Part shown: positions 22,817 to 32,934 of the stretch, piece after piece
Layout: the number at the start of each line of letters is the position of its first letter
Numbering within the stretch: the stretch's first letter is position 1
Assembly: GCA_026119935.1 (NCBI GenBank)
Contig: JALRMH010000003.1
Span: 620,001 to 684,000 of the forward strand
Length of the DNA: 64,000 nt
Reading direction: 5' to 3'
Source of the DNA: Endothia cerciana
Taxonomy: Eukaryota; Ascomycota; Sordariomycetes; Diaporthales; Cryphonectriaceae
Notes under the pieces: generated by a model
Database searches by the model: none
Seen by the model: the letters and a program-made list of their open reading frames with translations, nothing else
What the model was told of the DNA's origin: nothing
Program-made: the position numbers and the translations under genes

Positions 22817-24930
22817 ATGCCTGTACTGTGCCATCGAAGGCTGAAGGCATCGGATTAACTAGGTTCGTGAAGCTGCGACGATTGAAATAGAGGAGTCACT
22901 CACAAGGCTGAGGTGGTCCTGTATGGGATAGCGTTTGGGACTTCTCGGGCGCAGCTACGCCACTCTTTCATTATTTTTAATTCTTAACAATCAGGGCTGC
23001 CTAACAATACATTGACTCTCTCAGTGTAGCATTAGGTCCTGAGCTTCACTATATACCTCTGTCTCCTCCTCGAGATCCTCCTCGTACATCAAATACACCT
23101 CCGGTGTGCTAACCCTAAATAAAAACATCTAGTGGGTACTTAGACTTATGATTAATGTTTGGCTTTAGTTGGCTGATTGATAAATTTTTCAACTTCTACA
23201 GAACACTTCTGGATATAGAAATCGCTGAAATCGCTAGAGGATTATAATCTATAGGACCATCGTTTGCTGAAGTCACAGCAGAATAAGGAAGTTCCCTAGA
23301 CGACAGCTTTACCAAAAAGCTCCGGAATCGTACTGTGGACACCCAGCCACATGATGTTGAGAAACAAGACATGAAAGGGATGGGATAAAATTCTGTGCTA
23401 TGCTTTAATAATCATTGGTGGTGCCTAGAATCACACCCTGAACAAGAAGTTTGGTCAAGATCCCCTAAAGGAGTATGTTGCAGTCTTGATTGGAAGTCCC
23501 GCTCACAACGGACGAGACCTCGATTACCAAAAGGCAGAAGCTCTGCTCCAATCGACAAGACAGCCACTCCTACTTCCATGCTACCTTGGAAATCAATTAT
23601 GTTCTCCTCAGAAACGCACGGAAGATAGTCACAAAGCCATCCAGCAAACAGCCTTCTACACACTGCGGAGGGACCCAGCATGATCCAGAGCATAGCGGCG
23701 GACTCGTCCCTCCCGGAGCTGCCTATTGGAGCAGGCATTTCGTATGATCATTGGTATAGATGGTGTACCAGGTGTAAGAAATTGTGTCGGAAGACGGATG
23801 ATCAAGATTTCATTCAGTATACTACGATGCCTCAAGGCATGAAGTGGTTGCCTGAGAGGAGACAACAAAATGTCTCACATTGATGTATAGTCTAGCCTTT
23901 GGGGCTGGGCCGGTGAGTATATATCAAACATATTTATGCTGGATCAAAGGGAAACGGTGTCTTCAGAGACTCGAAATTCGATTCTTGATCCTTCTTCCCT
24001 TTTGAACCCCCCCCCTTTTTTTATTTTCTTTCTTTTCAGACGGGTGAGAGATATACACCGCTGATGCACTGGCCTCCTCATGCCTGAACGTACCATTTAG
24101 ACCCACTCGATCAACCAAATGCTACAAAAGAGCAGGCACCACGTCTTCATCGCGTCAAAACTCTTATTGGTCTCATGATATACCGCATGAGGCCCGGACG
24201 AACGCCTCTACCGACGGACTTTTCGTCCCCATGTCTTCCGTGCTGGGTTGCGGATGAATTCTCGGCCGACGGCGCCAGGATACGGTCCCCTCGCGACTTC
24301 GCGACACCGACATGACAAATCCTGTCCCATACGGTGAAGGTCCACGTAGTATGCGAAGCAGCCTGATCATCAGGCCTCATGGGTAAAGGCCCTTGCAAGT
24401 TTCGAGACCCTGGCCGGTGCAGAACGCGACGGGATTCCGAATCGACAGTTGGAACACCATGTGGAACCTCCGCAGCTCCTCCAGGCGCAATAGGTCCTCT
24501 GAGACTAATATAATGCAGGTCATATGGGCCGCAGACGCGATAATATGGTACCGATAATGAGTGATGGCGCAGAACGTACACATCTTTAGGTGTTTGCGGA
24601 TGACAAATAACGGAAGCTTGAGAGCGTCAGCATCCGGACCCCTGACGAGCATGCAGATAGCCTCATGACGGTGTTCAGCAATGGTGTTGTAAGCCCAGCG
24701 GTGCCTAGAGTTGACTATCTAGTGTGATGCTCGGGCTTCCGCGTTGGGTCGTGAATAGGTTTGTGAACGAGAGATTACATCAATGCCGCAGGCGCGCCGC
24801 AGACCAGGAAAAGTTTGGGAGCGCAACACTTCATCGAACCCGGCACACCTCTGTCACAGATATTTTATTCACCTGGGAGATCTGAAAATTCACCTTTCTT
24901 CCTCATACCACACGACGTCGACTGACCACC
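22817..24930. other. Gene-free, partly AT-rich region
   Basis: 2.1 kb. 22960-23420 is noticeably richer in A/T and TA dinucleotides than the rest, as in old repeat remnants altered by repeat-induced point mutation; this is inference. A minus-strand 35-codon frame (23021-23128, acidic: EEDLEEETEV) may be a fragment of a lost protein. A C9-T8 junction lies at 24007-24023. Minus-strand frames at 24147-24652 are open but unrecognisable. Confidence 0.45.
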
Positions 24931-25401
24931 ATGTCCATCCAACCACTGCCCTCCCTCCCCGCCGCCCTTCCGGGCCTCACCACCCGCGAGGCCATCATCG
25001 ATGCCTTCCACCGCCTCATGATCGGCATCGACGCCAACGACGCCGCCCTCTTCGAGTCCAGCTTGGCCGAGGGGGCCACGGTCGACATGAACGGCATGGT
25101 CGCCAGCGTCAAGGACGCCAACTTGTTCGGGATGGTCTCGAAGATCATCACGACGCACATGACGGGTAACGTGCGCGTGCACGCCCACGAGGGCGGGTCA
25201 ACCGCGTCGCTGACCGCGAGCGCCGTGACGCAGCACTTCCGCGCCGGGGAGGGGTTCCAGCCGGGCGCGGCGAGCTTCCTGTCGGGCACGCAGTTCTACC
25301 TGGACCTGGTCCGCGCTGAGGACGGGCTCTGGAGGGTGAAACATTTTGCCATTAGGAGGACTTGGGCACAGGGAGACCAGGGAATCGTGAACGGGGAGTG
25401 A
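24931..25401 (+). CDS. SnoaL-like (NTF2-fold) protein
   Basis: Intronless 156-aa protein with the plan of SnoaL-like NTF2-fold proteins: an N-terminal helix (TREAIIDAFHRLMIGIDANDAALFESSLAE), GATVDMNG beta strand, MVSKIITTHMTGNVRVH, TASAVTQHF and a C-terminal strand pair (FYLDLVRAEDGLWRVKHFAIRRTW). Members are small cyclases, isomerases or ligand-binding proteins; many fungal copies are stand-alone with unknown substrates. The start has a good context (CACCATGTCC). No biosynthetic neighbour is visible, so I do not infer a pathway. Confidence 0.85.
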   Translation: MSIQPLPSLPAALPGLTTREAIIDAFHRLMIGIDANDAALFESSLAEGATVDMNGMVASVKDANLFGMVSKIITTHMTGNVRVHAHEGGSTASLTASAVTQHFRAGEGFQPGAASFLSGTQFYLDLVRAEDGLWRVKHFAIRRTWAQGDQGIVNGE

Positions 25402-27860
25402 AGGGACGGATCCAGTGTCATGGTCGGAACGAGGGCGTTTGGCCCCCCGTTGAGGCAGTTGGCGAGGCATATGATGGTCTTGTGTTAAAATCATTTTCAG
25501 TAACTAGTGTTGAATAGAGGCCACCATCTGATCTTCCGTGTTGACGATTCTGAGGTCTGTGAGGTTTCCACAGATGAATGCTACATGCTGACGAGAAGAG
25601 TCTGCCCAACTGAACAGCAAGAATAAGTAAGGCCCAGGCAACGAGGTAGCCTATGAGATGCAGCTAGTCTCTCGCGCACAAAGCATCCCACATAGTACTA
25701 CGTCGCGGCTGAGCAAACCGAAGACGAGCGGGGCACCAGGTAGCTACAAGACTATGGGCGGTCTATGAATGGAATTGCAAGATACCGAATTGGGGTTTAT
25801 AGTCAGGCCATCAGTCACGTTCTGCCTACCGCCCTAGGCGTCATGGGAAGCCCCCCACCTTTTTTTCTCCCCCCCCCCCCAAAAAAATTATCTTCTTTTC
25901 TTTTCCTTTCTTCTTTCGTGACACTATGACTCGACTGAGGCTCGAACATTGCAGTTTGCAAGTAGGTTGCAACGTCTCGTAATCAATGATCATCGCAGGC
26001 ACCCCGGAATCCATGGCTTTGGCCATGTAGCACAGGTGGTGCAGTCCCTCCGAACCTGGACGGCATTGACCTATCGGAAGTGTGCCTCTGGGACAAGATC
26101 GAGCTCTCAGCCCCATGTAGTGAATTGAAAAGTGAGTCATCCTAGCGGGCTGCTTGTGTGTGTCAGTAAGCCGTGTCGAAGAAAAAGGGCAACTAGGGGG
26201 GATGATCCCAAGAAGGCGAAAGTGGTGATGTGGCCCGCACGCTGGGTACTCATCACAAGTGCGACCGCGCTTACGACGGCCAGAAAGAGACAGTCGATGT
26301 GGACCCTGCAGGTTGAGAATATGGGACGATGGGTATCGACAAGTACAGTATGCAAGATAGACTTGCAAGCACAACATCAATGAGAGGTCAGTGCCGAAGG
26401 GCTATGCTGGGATGAACTGTGAGCTAACCCGTTTTGCAAGAAGGCGGCCGACTAGCTATGCAATAGCTATGCAATAATAAGAGTCACAGCAGCCCGCAGG
26501 TTGATGAGGCGGTTGAGTTGGATGACTTCGAGGCATCTCTGTGTGGGTGGTCTTATACGTGAGGTCTCTCATGCAGCTACCTTGAGTAGCTGCACTGATA
26601 CGGGTCGTGAGAGAGCAGGGGTTTCAAGTGGTTCCTGTCCAATGAGATCAGACCAGGGGGGAGCGATTAGGCGTGTTGGGTGCTGCTGGGTTCAAGGTGT
26701 GTTTGCCGGCGGGATGGAGTGATCCACTGAGGGCCGCTGGATTTCTGCACTTGCGGCCCCTGTAAGCCAAGCACACGCGTCGGTTTGGCGTCATGGCTAG
26801 GCAAATAGCCAGTTCGTAACACTCGACAATGTTATTGAAGCCCTGGGACAGAACACATGGCATCGAATGGGAGGCTTGGTGTTGATGTGATGCAGGGTAT
26901 CTGCTTGTTCTATCCGCAACCCTTGCATCCCTCGATCCGGTTGAGGCATACTATAGTATCATAATACATAGTACTCAGAGTGTGAATGGGGGCAGTAGAT
27001 ACAGGGAGACCTGAGTGATCCTGATACCTGCTATGCTATCATTACCTGCAGCACTACTTTTACCTGCAGTCAACCCCCCCCCCCTCCTCCTTCCCAACCC
27101 TCCCCCAGAAGTAACACTGTAACCTGCTGGCCCACCCATCAACGCTTCTCGCCTATCACTGCAGCACTTTCCCTCACCCTCACATCCACCTCATTCCTCC
27201 TCCATGGTCCTTGTCCCCCCCCCCCCAAATGTTCTCCCTGGTCCAGCACGCACCCCGACAGGCATAAGCTCTGACCCCAAAGATCCCGATACCGATACGA
27301 TTGACTGGATCCCCATGCGCCTCACTTTCACTCCGGTCGCCTGCCTGTCGCGATTCACACTTCAACCACAATCACATTTGCGCCATCTTCCGCCTCATCT
27401 AACATCATCATCACGGCATCTCCACGCATAAATATCCAGCGTCGCCTCAATCTGGCGCGGCATCTCTCCCTACCCAACACTCCCAATGTGGTCAGTGTCT
27501 GCCTCAGGATCCTCTCGAGTCCAGGCGACGACGGCCCCAAGGGCAATCTTGTGTCACGAACCGGGAAGACTGACAGCAGAAGCAGCAGTATAGATACCGC
27601 GCGATGTACTAGATTCACCTCTCCGCCTCATGCGACCCCAGCTGCGCTGGTTTGGGCCGTCCATTATATATTGCTCCTCGACTCCCCGCGGCCACTCCGC
27701 CTTCCGAGGTTCCTCTCTCGACCTCTCGACCTTGGAACCCGACCTCGACCGTTTCGACCCGCCACGACCCGACCCGTGCGTACAGCCGCTGGCGCCGTCT
27801 TTCACGCGGGCCGCAACCCAAGAGACCGTCGAGACTAAGAGATGAGCCCAGCCGTGCTCA
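25402..27860. other. Intergenic region with homopolymer runs and a possible SINE-like tail
   Basis: 2.46 kb, no gene recognised. C runs occur at 25869-25880 (12), 27074-27084 (11) and 27215-27226 (12). On the minus strand 25990-25880 shows a GTTCGAGCC box-B-like element followed by a purine-rich A tail, as tRNA-derived SINEs have, though the box A is unconvincing. From about 27060 on the sequence is C-rich and likely the promoter/leader of the downstream gene. Confidence 0.45.
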
Positions 27861-30800
27861 ATGGCCGCTACTCCCTTTGTCCCACCTCCCCTCAACGCCT
27901 CCTTCTCTCCATTTAATATCTTCAATGATGGCAGCGCTGCGAGGAATACACCTCCACCTACAAACCCAAGTCTGCCTGGAGGACCATGCAACTTCGTCGA
28001 ACTAACACATGGACCAAATGGGCCCAGGTGCGGCTGCCGCCGCTTCTGGAGCCGTCAGGTCACTGGCGCCGGGAACTATACCGTGGATCAGTTGGGCTGG
28101 TGTATGTGTTCGCACCATGCCTGCTTTCACGATGATATCCAGAATACCCAAGGACAGCCCACGCCCGCGCCGGCGGTGGACAACATGCCGGGACAGGAGA
28201 ACGAAAGGCCAAGGTCAAATAGGGCACCACTGAGTCCGGTTCAGGATTTTGCTTCTTTTCATATGCCCAGTAGCATGGACGCGGCCGCTATGGACCTCTC
28301 TGCGTTCGACTTCGATGCATTCCCATCGGACCAAGGACTTGGCGTGGACTTGCAGCCGGCCAACCCACCAGGACCACCACCAGTGGATCTTGATTCTATG
28401 CCGGATACCATGAGCTGGAGAAACGTGCTGTCCACCCAGGGAGGCCATACATCTCTACCTCCTATACCCTCACAATGTCTGTTGCCAGATTCACAATCGG
28501 CTTCCACCACGGCCTCCAGCCCGTTGAGATATCTAAGACCATTCGGCGGGGAAGGACTTGACACACTAAGTAGTGTGCTCCCTAAGGACCCTGGCCATTC
28601 CGGGGATGGAAGTACCTACAGAGGCGCTGAGCCTGTGCCGGAGCCGAAGCAAGGAGGCCACACAGCTAATGACGCTGTAACTGTTGGATCCGGGGCAACA
28701 ACTCTCACCCCAGGACCATCCCGGAGCATAGGACCGCCGCCTCCTTCTCCTGTCCTGTCTGCAGGTCGAGATGCCGAGACCCTGCAAAGCCTGGCCAATG
28801 CAGTTGACGGACACGAGCAGCGGCTTGACAAGCTGGAAACCGGCTCATTCTATAATGCGGCCCACGAGGAGTGCTCGGAGAAACACGACCTGGCTGACCT
28901 CCGGGTAACGGAACTCGAGAGCCGCATGGACGACTTCGAGAAGAAGCTGAACGACGATACTACAAGTGTCGCCAGCAGTCGTCGCATCACCCAACGCGAT
29001 GACGACGCCACCATCAGCGTTGCGTCTGGCCCCGCCGCCGCTCCAGCGCTCGCCGCTGATCGCGCAGCTCTGGCCAGCCAACTGGAGGCCCTGCAGGCCC
29101 GCGTCAACCAGCTGTCGGCTTCCTCTTTGCCGTCCTACGCCTCTCCTTGGGAGCTGGAAGTGGTCTTCCTGCCGTTTCCTCTTAAGGGGATATGGCAACC
29201 GGCACAGGATTTCAAGACACCTCGGCTGTCCGCAGGGCGGGACGAATGGACACAAATGCACGACACCCACAGCAGAGAAACGCCAGACCCACAGACACTT
29301 GCGGCGTATGACGAATGGGCCGGGGAGGATTCAGCATGGCTGCTGCCTAGAGCATGCGCTCCCGGCCGCATAATCGACCAGCGCCTAAGAAGTCGTGGCT
29401 TGATCAAGACTGTATCGGTGCGGGGCGCTGATGCTCGAAGTGTGCAGCTTGCAGTCGGGAATGCTTTCGATAGCATCCTGGGCTTGATACCGAGTCCTGC
29501 CAACCCCAGATCCCCCTACGCCTCAGATTCCCGGGTGCACAGGTTCTTCGGCTTTCAGCAGCCGTGGGTGCCGCTTCGAAAAGTACACAAGGATTCCCGG
29601 CTTCGCCTTTTGTCGCCGGCAGAACTCCTGACACCTGTCCTGTGGGACACTGCCTTTCTGATGAACAATGTTGTCATGAAGGCAACGGGCATGCACCGAC
29701 TGTACATCACTCAGCCAGAGGCATATTTGCAGGACAGCCACCTGCCACATCACAAGGCTGCCGAGCCCGGGTGGACTTGGCAGAGGCTTCGCGAACTCTC
29801 GCGCGTCTATCCGGAATCGCAAAGAAGCAACAGCAGCTCCGAGATCCCGGAAGCTGATGCTCTCGAGGAGTATTGGAAATACAATGTTCGCCTTGATGAG
29901 CCTTCGGCTCCCCGCCTACCCTCTGCGCGTCCACATCAGTCACATGAGGAAGCGGTTGCTATCTCCAGGACGTCTGACGGTTCCACGCAGCAGTTCTTCA
30001 CGGGGCCTTCCAATGTCACGTTCTCGATGAGTCCTGTCTTCACGCGCGGTCAATCACCGCTCATCCAAAGGGAACGAAAGGGATCCCGGCCGCCTCCCAT
30101 CCGGGCCGGGTCAGTTCCACCTGTCAATTCTCCAGCCATGCCGTCTCCGCGCAGCAGTCGCCTAATGTCCTCGTACGCCGCCGTTTCTGCACTTGCTAGA
30201 CCCAGCTATCAGCGTCACTCGTCACCTCTCGTCACTGGCCGTCCTAGTCCTCGTCTCTCCTTGGTTACCAACCCTACTCCAGCATCCATGGTCACAAAAG
30301 ATCGACGGAGAACCACTCGGTCACCATCCGTCCGATTACAACATACCCCACGTTACAGCCATCGGTCGTACAGCCGCAGTCCCAGCGTACCGCCCTTCCT
30401 CCAGAACATGTACGTGGAGGAGTCGATCCGAGGCGAGCGTCGTGTGACTCCCTTCGCCTACGCCACCCCGTTCAGCAACGCTCCGCCAGAATACCCGCCG
30501 CAACGACTGCATAGCCGCAGTGTCCAGCCGTTCGAAAATGAGGATGAGGATATGGCCTTTGACGATGACCACGGTAGCTCCACAGACGACGATGATGACC
30601 CGGACATTGATGTCTACGAAGACGAAAACGATATGCTCGATGATCTGGACAGTGACTCTGACCATCACCCCTCGTCACAAACTCAACAGCCTCTGCAAGA
30701 ACAGCAGTCGTCGTCACAATCCCAGGCCCCTGAGGATGAGGTTTGGATAGGCATCGAGGACAATGCCATGTCGGACGGAGAGAACGTCGACCCTTTTGAC

Positions 30801-31016
30801 GCTGAAGAAAGCTATGATGCGGATGATCGCAGTGATGTCTCCTCCAAGCCATCAGAGTATGCTAGCACGCAGCGAGCATGGCGAATGCGGGCTGCCGGCG
30901 ATGACAGGGAGATGACACACGGTCTCGAGGGGGATGAGGCCAGGGTTGGCGGTATTGGATTTCATATTCATGAGGATGACAGTGAGAATGAACCTGCGGC
31001 CCATAACCAGCGGTGA
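27861..31016 (+). CDS. Large conserved fungal protein with Cys/His-rich N-terminus, function unknown
   Basis: Intronless, 1051 aa. Order of parts: a Cys/His-rich N-terminal motif at about residues 43-91 (CNFVELTHGPNG, then RCGCRRFW and WCMCSHHACFHDD), likely metal-binding; a Pro/Ser-rich disordered stretch to about 300; a predicted coiled coil around 303-420 (DAETLQSLANAVDGHEQRLDKLE, LADLRVTELESRM); a globular-looking block at about 430-690 beginning WELEVVFLPFPLKGIWQP and including RFFGFQQPWVPLRKV and DTAFLMNNVVMKATGM; then a Ser/Arg-rich region with SRSPSV-type repeats and a strongly acidic tail rich in Asp runs. I do not recognise the family. A nuclear or RNA/chromatin-linked role would fit the composition but is guesswork. 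Confidence 0.85.
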   Translation: MAATPFVPPPLNASFSPFNIFNDGSAARNTPPPTNPSLPGGPCNFVELTHGPNGPRCGCRRFWSRQVTGAGNYTVDQLGWCMCSHHACFHDDIQNTQGQPTPAPAVDNMPGQENERPRSNRAPLSPVQDFASFHMPSSMDAAAMDLSAFDFDAFPSDQGLGVDLQPANPPGPPPVDLDSMPDTMSWRNVLSTQGGHTSLPPIPSQCLLPDSQSASTTASSPLRYLRPFGGEGLDTLSSVLPKDPGHSGDGSTYRGAEPVPEPKQGGHTANDAVTVGSGATTLTPGPSRSIGPPPPSPVLSAGRDAETLQSLANAVDGHEQRLDKLETGSFYNAAHEECSEKHDLADLRVTELESRMDDFEKKLNDDTTSVASSRRITQRDDDATISVASGPAAAPALAADRAALASQLEALQARVNQLSASSLPSYASPWELEVVFLPFPLKGIWQPAQDFKTPRLSAGRDEWTQMHDTHSRETPDPQTLAAYDEWAGEDSAWLLPRACAPGRIIDQRLRSRGLIKTVSVRGADARSVQLAVGNAFDSILGLIPSPANPRSPYASDSRVHRFFGFQQPWVPLRKVHKDSRLRLLSPAELLTPVLWDTAFLMNNVVMKATGMHRLYITQPEAYLQDSHLPHHKAAEPGWTWQRLRELSRVYPESQRSNSSSEIPEADALEEYWKYNVRLDEPSAPRLPSARPHQSHEEAVAISRTSDGSTQQFFTGPSNVTFSMSPVFTRGQSPLIQRERKGSRPPPIRAGSVPPVNSPAMPSPRSSRLMSSYAAVSALARPSYQRHSSPLVTGRPSPRLSLVTNPTPASMVTKDRRRTTRSPSVRLQHTPRYSHRSYSRSPSVPPFLQNMYVEESIRGERRVTPFAYATPFSNAPPEYPPQRLHSRSVQPFENEDEDMAFDDDHGSSTDDDDDPDIDVYEDENDMLDDLDSDSDHHPSSQTQQPLQEQQSSSQSQAPEDEVWIGIEDNAMSDGENVDPFDAEESYDADDRSDVSSKPSEYASTQRAWRMRAAGDDREMTHGLEGDEARVGGIGFHIHEDDSENEPAAHNQR

Positions 31017-32007
31017 CGCTGCTGCTGAGAGATTTATGAGAGTTGGTTATCTCTGAGATCTGCACTGGGCATACTCATATATATACATCTAGCGGGCTGC
31101 CTTGGAGCATCGGTGTTTATGGCGTTGGCTTCTCTCTATACCGGAGATATCAGCGGGAACAAGCGGTGTGTTAGGGACTGTATACCTATTTTCTATTGTT
31201 TCTGGATCTGGTAGGGGGTATATATAATCCATCTCCATCACTTAGTATCTTATCTAACAGGGTAATCTCACATACTCAATTCTCGCCTTCATACCCTCTA
31301 CATGTTCTATGGCTTTTCAGGACGTTACGTTTATCATGAGTTGAGGTCATACCCCCACGATCCACGACCGCAGCTAAGCACTAATCCGTAATCGCAAATA
31401 CCACATCCTCCAGCTGCATCCTTAACAACCTACAGGCCCATCAGAAGCCATTGCAGACTGTGCCGCCATTAATCTCGTAACATTAAGCCACAGATGGGGA
31501 ACCAAGCCATCTCATAACCACCCCCCCCCCCCTGAGCAGTCCAGATACAAAAAGCGCCAGTGATCAAGGAGACATTCCAACCAGCGCAGGGGGGGGGTGT
31601 TGTCGGGATGAGGGAGACCTTGTACCCGCATCTCCTCCAGGAGTCAATATTATTGAGAATATGAGCTGGCATCCCCAACAACAATAGATAATTAGAAGAG
31701 TCCTGTACTACTGAAAAAGAAAGAAAGAAAAAAAAAAAAAAAAAATAATGCCGGGACCGCTATCCCCTTGACCTCTCGGTGGTCGAGATGCCGGGCTCGG
31801 CCCAAGGATTTAGTTTTGGTCCTTTATGTATATATAGACACCCAAGAAACGGAAACGATCTCGTTGCCTATTATCCGCATCCTCCTCAAAACAGCCTGGA
31901 AGCTGGTTAGGATTGAACTAACCCCACAAACAGCCTAGAAGCCGCTATAGAAGCAATATACTACCTAACCCCCACCCCCCCCTAAAAAACATCAATTCTC
32001 CTCAAGA
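31017..32007. other. Convergent 3' flanks
   Basis: About 1 kb between converging genes. It holds a C12 run (31521-31532), a G9 run (31589-31597) and an A18 tract preceded by GAAA repeats (31714-31745). No gene seen. Confidence 0.6.
31728..31745 (+). repeat. A18 tract preceded by GAAA units
   Basis: Eighteen consecutive A residues after AAAGAAAGAAAG. It could be the tail of an old retroposed copy or simple slippage; no flanking target-site duplication is obvious, so its origin is open. Confidence 0.7.
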
Positions 32008-32785
32008 TCATAGAACCAGCGCCATAGCCAGGGGCAACACAGCCAGGAGCCCGGACAGGACGTGCGGGACATTCACGTTGCCGCCGGCCTGGACGTACTG
32101 GGTGATGGGCGTCGCGCTCGCGGCGGACTGCCCCCAGGTGGACTTCTCGGCGGCGGGCGGCTTCTGCGGGACGGCCGTGACCGTGGCGACGACGATCTTG
32201 CCGGTCACGAGAGACTTCGATCCAGTCGGCCCGGGAGTGACATAATTCTGGATGGGAGAGGAAAAAGAGAACCGGTCTTAGCTGGATTCGACCGGAGTCC
32301 CCTGGCGGGCAGGGAGGGGGTGCGGCGACAGGGTGGTCGGGGACGGGACGGGACGGGACGGGACGGGACGGGACGGATCTTACCTGTTCAACAGTGCAGG
32401 GGCAGTCGCTGACCGTGATGGCCTGGTTGGACGAGGTCGCGGTGTAGCACACGTCGTTGACGGTGAAGGTGGTCGGCTCGGGGCATATGGTGACGAAGCA
32501 GTCCACGACAGTGGTGACGGCCGAGGACGTGGTGGGCCTTGGTTGGTGACTTCTTGTCGAGTTCACTAGCGGGAGGATGGCGGGCCCAAGGCTGGGCCGC
32601 GGTGGCGGCGGCAGGGCTTGAAACATCTCCGTGGTCAGCGTGACTTCTAATAGCAAGGAACCCCCCCCCCCTCCCTTCTTTTTTTCTTTCTTTCTTCTTT
32701 CTTCTTTCTTCTTTCTTCTTTCTTCTTTTTCTTCTTCTTCTCTCTCTCTCTCTTTCCCTTGGTCGCCCGGCAGTCCATCCGAGTG

Positions 32786-32822
<37 letters not shown>

Positions 32823-32934
32823 GCAAGGGAGGTCAGGACTCACCAGGAATGCCTGATAGGAACGGGCTGGGTAGACCCGCATGGGCGGCTCCCATGGCCG
32901 CGAGGCCGAGAAGGACCAGAGCGGATGGCTTCAT
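32008..32934 (-). CDS. GPI-anchored cell-wall protein (small secreted Ser/Thr-rich, ccg-6-like)
   Basis: Three exons on the minus strand: 32844-32934, 32384-32646 and 32008-32247, encoding 197 aa. A signal peptide is plain (MKPSALVLLGLAAMGAAHA, cleavage after AHA). The middle has the wall-protein signature TTVVDCFVTICPEPTTF...VCYTATS...ITVSDCPCTVEQ with paired cysteines, as in clock-controlled CCG-6-like and related fungal GPI proteins. The C-terminus has a small-residue region (QAGGNVN) and a hydrophobic tail (VLSGLLAVLPLAMALVL), the expected GPI-attachment signal. Both introns are filled with simple repeats. The intron boundaries GTGAGT...ATTAG and GTAAGA...TCCAG keep the frame. Protein likely sits in plasma membrane/cell wall. 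Confidence 0.82.
32340..32376. repeat. GGGAC pentanucleotide repeat in intron 2 of the GPI-protein gene
   Basis: About seven perfect copies of GGACG/GGGAC, lying immediately inside the 5' end of intron 2 on the coding strand (reads GTCCC). Confidence 0.95.
32661..32819. repeat. Cluster of simple repeats in intron 1 of the GPI-protein gene
   Basis: C11 (32661-32671), a TTTC/TTCTTT-rich tract (about 32677-32757), a TC repeat, and (CA)16 at 32788-32819, all inside one 197-nt intron (32647-32843). On the coding strand this is GT repeat, AAG-rich purine tract and a G11 run just before the 3' splice site. Confidence 0.92.

Noticed and set aside
23021..23128. 35-codon acidic minus-strand frame (EEDLEEETEV)
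   Set aside because: May be a fragment of a lost transposon protein, but too short and unmatched to call.
24147..24652. Two overlapping minus-strand frames, one interrupted by a TGA
   Set aside because: Protein-like at a glance but no recognisable motif, splice sites or start context; could not support a gene.
31746..31810. Hairpin-like GC-rich piece next to the A18 tract, resembling a tRNA D-arm on the minus strand
   Set aside because: Boxes do not fit a tRNA and only one half is present; noted only as a possible retroposed scrap.
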